Shown here: in pieces, positions 62,840 to 64,000 of the stretch
How positions within the stretch are numbered: the first letter of the stretch is position 1
Layout: each line of letters starts with the position of its first letter
Assembly (NCBI GenBank): GCA_040766665.1
Contig: JAXGQD010000004.1
Span: forward strand, 210,804-274,803
DNA: 64,000 nucleotides
Direction of reading: 5' to 3'
Source of the DNA: JAXGQD01 sp040766665
GTDB taxonomy: Bacteria > Bacillota > Clostridia > Saccharofermentanales > Fastidiosipilaceae
The notes under the pieces: generated by a model
The model's database searches: none
The model's input: the letters and a program-made list of their open reading frames with translations, nothing else
What the model was told of the DNA's origin: nothing
Program-made: the position numbers and the translations under genes

Positions 62840-64000
62840 ATGTACGGAAAAAACGACTTGAGACTTGAAAGCTTCGAACTACCTCCCATTAAAGATGACG
62901 AAATTTTAGCGCATATTATTTCCGACAGCATCTGTATGAGTTCTTATAAAGCCGCCGTACAAGGCTCAGATCATAAGCGCGTGCCCGATGATGTGGCTAC
63001 CAATCCGATTATTATGGGTCATGAGTTCTGCGGTGAAATCGTCGAAGTCGGCTCGAAGTGGGCTGATCAGTTTAAGGCGGGGGATCGTTTTGCCATTCAA
63101 CCGGCCATTAACGATCCGAAAAATATCTATGCAGCCCCCGGCTACAGTTTCCCGTACATCGGCGGTAATGCGACCTACGTCATCATTCCTTCCATCGTCA
63201 TGGAACGTGATTGTCTTTTGAAATATGAGGGCGATGCCTTCTTCTACGGTTCTCTGGCAGAACCCGTTTCCTGTGTAGTAGGCGGCTTCCATGTCAACTA
63301 TCACACCAAACCCGGCTCCTATGTCCATGAGATGGGCATTGTCGAGGGTGGTGAGATGGCTCTCCTGGCAGGCGTCGGACCTATGGGCTTGGGTGCGATT
63401 GACTACGCTATCCATGCTGACAGAAAACCCCGCCTCCTGGTTGTCACAGATATTGACCAAGCACGTCTGGACCGTGCGGCTTCCATCTATACTGTAGAAG
63501 AAGCAGCCAAGAACGGTGTTGAGCTTAAGTATGTCAATACGGCCAATGTCGAAGATGTACCGAGCCTATTGAAATCCTTTACCAAGGATGGAAATGGTTA
63601 CAATGATGTCTATGTTTATGCTCCGGTTGCGGCAGTCATAGAACAAGCCGATGCGATTCTGGCTTATGACGGCTGTCTGAACTTCTTTGCCGGTCCGACC
63701 GACCCGAGCTTTAGCGCCAAGTACAATTTCTATAATGTGCACTATAACGCCACACACGTCGCCGGTAACAGCGGCGGCACAACTGATGACATCATCGAGT
63801 CTCTCGACATGATGGCGAAGGGCAAACTTGACCCGTCATCCATGGTCACCCACATCGGTGGTTTGGACGCAGCGATTGACACCACGCTCAATCTGCCGAA
63901 AATTCCAGGCGGTAAAAAATTACTGTACACCAATATCTCCATGCCTCTGACCGCTCTTAATGATTTGGCGGAACTGGGAAAAAACGACCCCGTACTCGCT
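62840..64000 (+). CDS. Zinc-type alcohol dehydrogenase, L-sorbose-1-phosphate reductase-like, 3'-truncated by the window
   Basis: A medium-chain dehydrogenase running off the right edge. MGHEFCGEIVEVG holds a catalytic-zinc ligand region, and the Rossmann loop is LLAGVGPMGLGAIDYA. GNATYVIIPSIVMERDCLL and AGNSGGTTDDIIESLDMMA match SorE, which reduces L-sorbose 1-phosphate to glucitol 6-phosphate. The usual four-Cys structural zinc lobe is not seen. The homologous N terminus KTTAVRMYGKNDLRL begins before the first ATG: the codon in the Met position is ATC at 62819. So the start is either that unusual codon, a misread ATG, or the internal ATG at 62840 used here. Confidence 0.85.
   Translation, partial: MYGKNDLRLESFELPPIKDDEILAHIISDSICMSSYKAAVQGSDHKRVPDDVATNPIIMGHEFCGEIVEVGSKWADQFKAGDRFAIQPAINDPKNIYAAPGYSFPYIGGNATYVIIPSIVMERDCLLKYEGDAFFYGSLAEPVSCVVGGFHVNYHTKPGSYVHEMGIVEGGEMALLAGVGPMGLGAIDYAIHADRKPRLLVVTDIDQARLDRAASIYTVEEAAKNGVELKYVNTANVEDVPSLLKSFTKDGNGYNDVYVYAPVAAVIEQADAILAYDGCLNFFAGPTDPSFSAKYNFYNVHYNATHVAGNSGGTTDDIIESLDMMAKGKLDPSSMVTHIGGLDAAIDTTLNLPKIPGGKKLLYTNISMPLTALNDLAELGKNDPVLA

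Overview
The window looks like part of a chromosome from an anaerobic Gram-positive bacterium of the Bacillota, most likely class Clostridia (perhaps Oscillospirales or Saccharofermentans-like; this placement is inference from gene content). Pointers are a sodium- or proton-pumping Rnf complex, [FeFe]-hydrogenase maturases HydF and HydG, an oxaloacetate-decarboxylase-type beta subunit, MurT/GatD, teichoic-acid-type genes, DUF951, DUF1385 and DUF4364 proteins, and strong AGGAGG ribosome binding sites. No aerobic respiration genes are seen.

Layout. 1-8.6 kb: translation housekeeping (rho, rpmE, DUF1385, prmC, DUF951, prfA, a Sua5/arginine-phosphatase fusion, udk) with a divergent FMN reductase. 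8.6-10.5 kb: a nested palindromic repeat and an ISLre2-type insertion sequence with an 11-bp target duplication. 10.5-11.8 kb: rpsF-ssb-rpsR. 12-18.3 kb: cell-envelope genes, with a sulfatase and a YidC-TagF fusion reading left, and LicC/LicA-like phosphocholine genes reading right. 18.3-24.4 kb: rplI, dnaB, tilS, hpt, ftsH. 24.5-27.8 kb: DUF4364, ilvN-ilvC, mscL and a P-loop protein. 28-29.4 kb: a decayed IS3 element. 29.6-34.8 kb: rnfC-rnfDG-rnfE-rnfA-rnfB. 35.1-36.7 kb: a decayed IS110 element inside a repeat. 37-40 kb: murT-gatD and a zinc-ribbon membrane protein. 40.4-43.4 kb: coenzyme A synthesis (coaX, an ECF-type transporter, coaBC). 43.5-48.5 kb: two acyl-CoA synthetase-like genes flanking a metallo-beta-lactamase, and an HPr-like gene. 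49-54 kb: dipeptidase, CBM9-like protein, Mn-pyrophosphatase, pirin. 54.2 kb: tRNA-Pro. 54.4-57.3 kb: hydF, hydG and a TM1266-type regulator. 57.6-64 kb: acetyltransferase, FGGY kinase, oadB with a small gamma-like subunit, alkD, and a DeoR regulator divergent from a sorbose-phosphate-reductase-like dehydrogenase.

The most unusual features are: a YidC insertase fused to a teichoic-acid polymerase domain; a GatD amidotransferase lacking its catalytic Cys and His; two ~200-240-bp intergenic repeat families built as nested double palindromes, plus a ~56-bp hairpin family, with every insertion sequence in the window lying in or beside one of them; a shared operator-like box in front of the FMN reductase and pirin; and a strong excess of the heptamer TTTTGCC/GGCAAAA.

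Several genes carry frameshifts. Those in rho and dnaB could be sequencing or assembly errors because these genes are normally important or essential. rnfB carries three frameshifts plus an altered cluster cysteine, so it may be truly decayed. The IS3 and IS110 transposases are clearly broken in this sequence.
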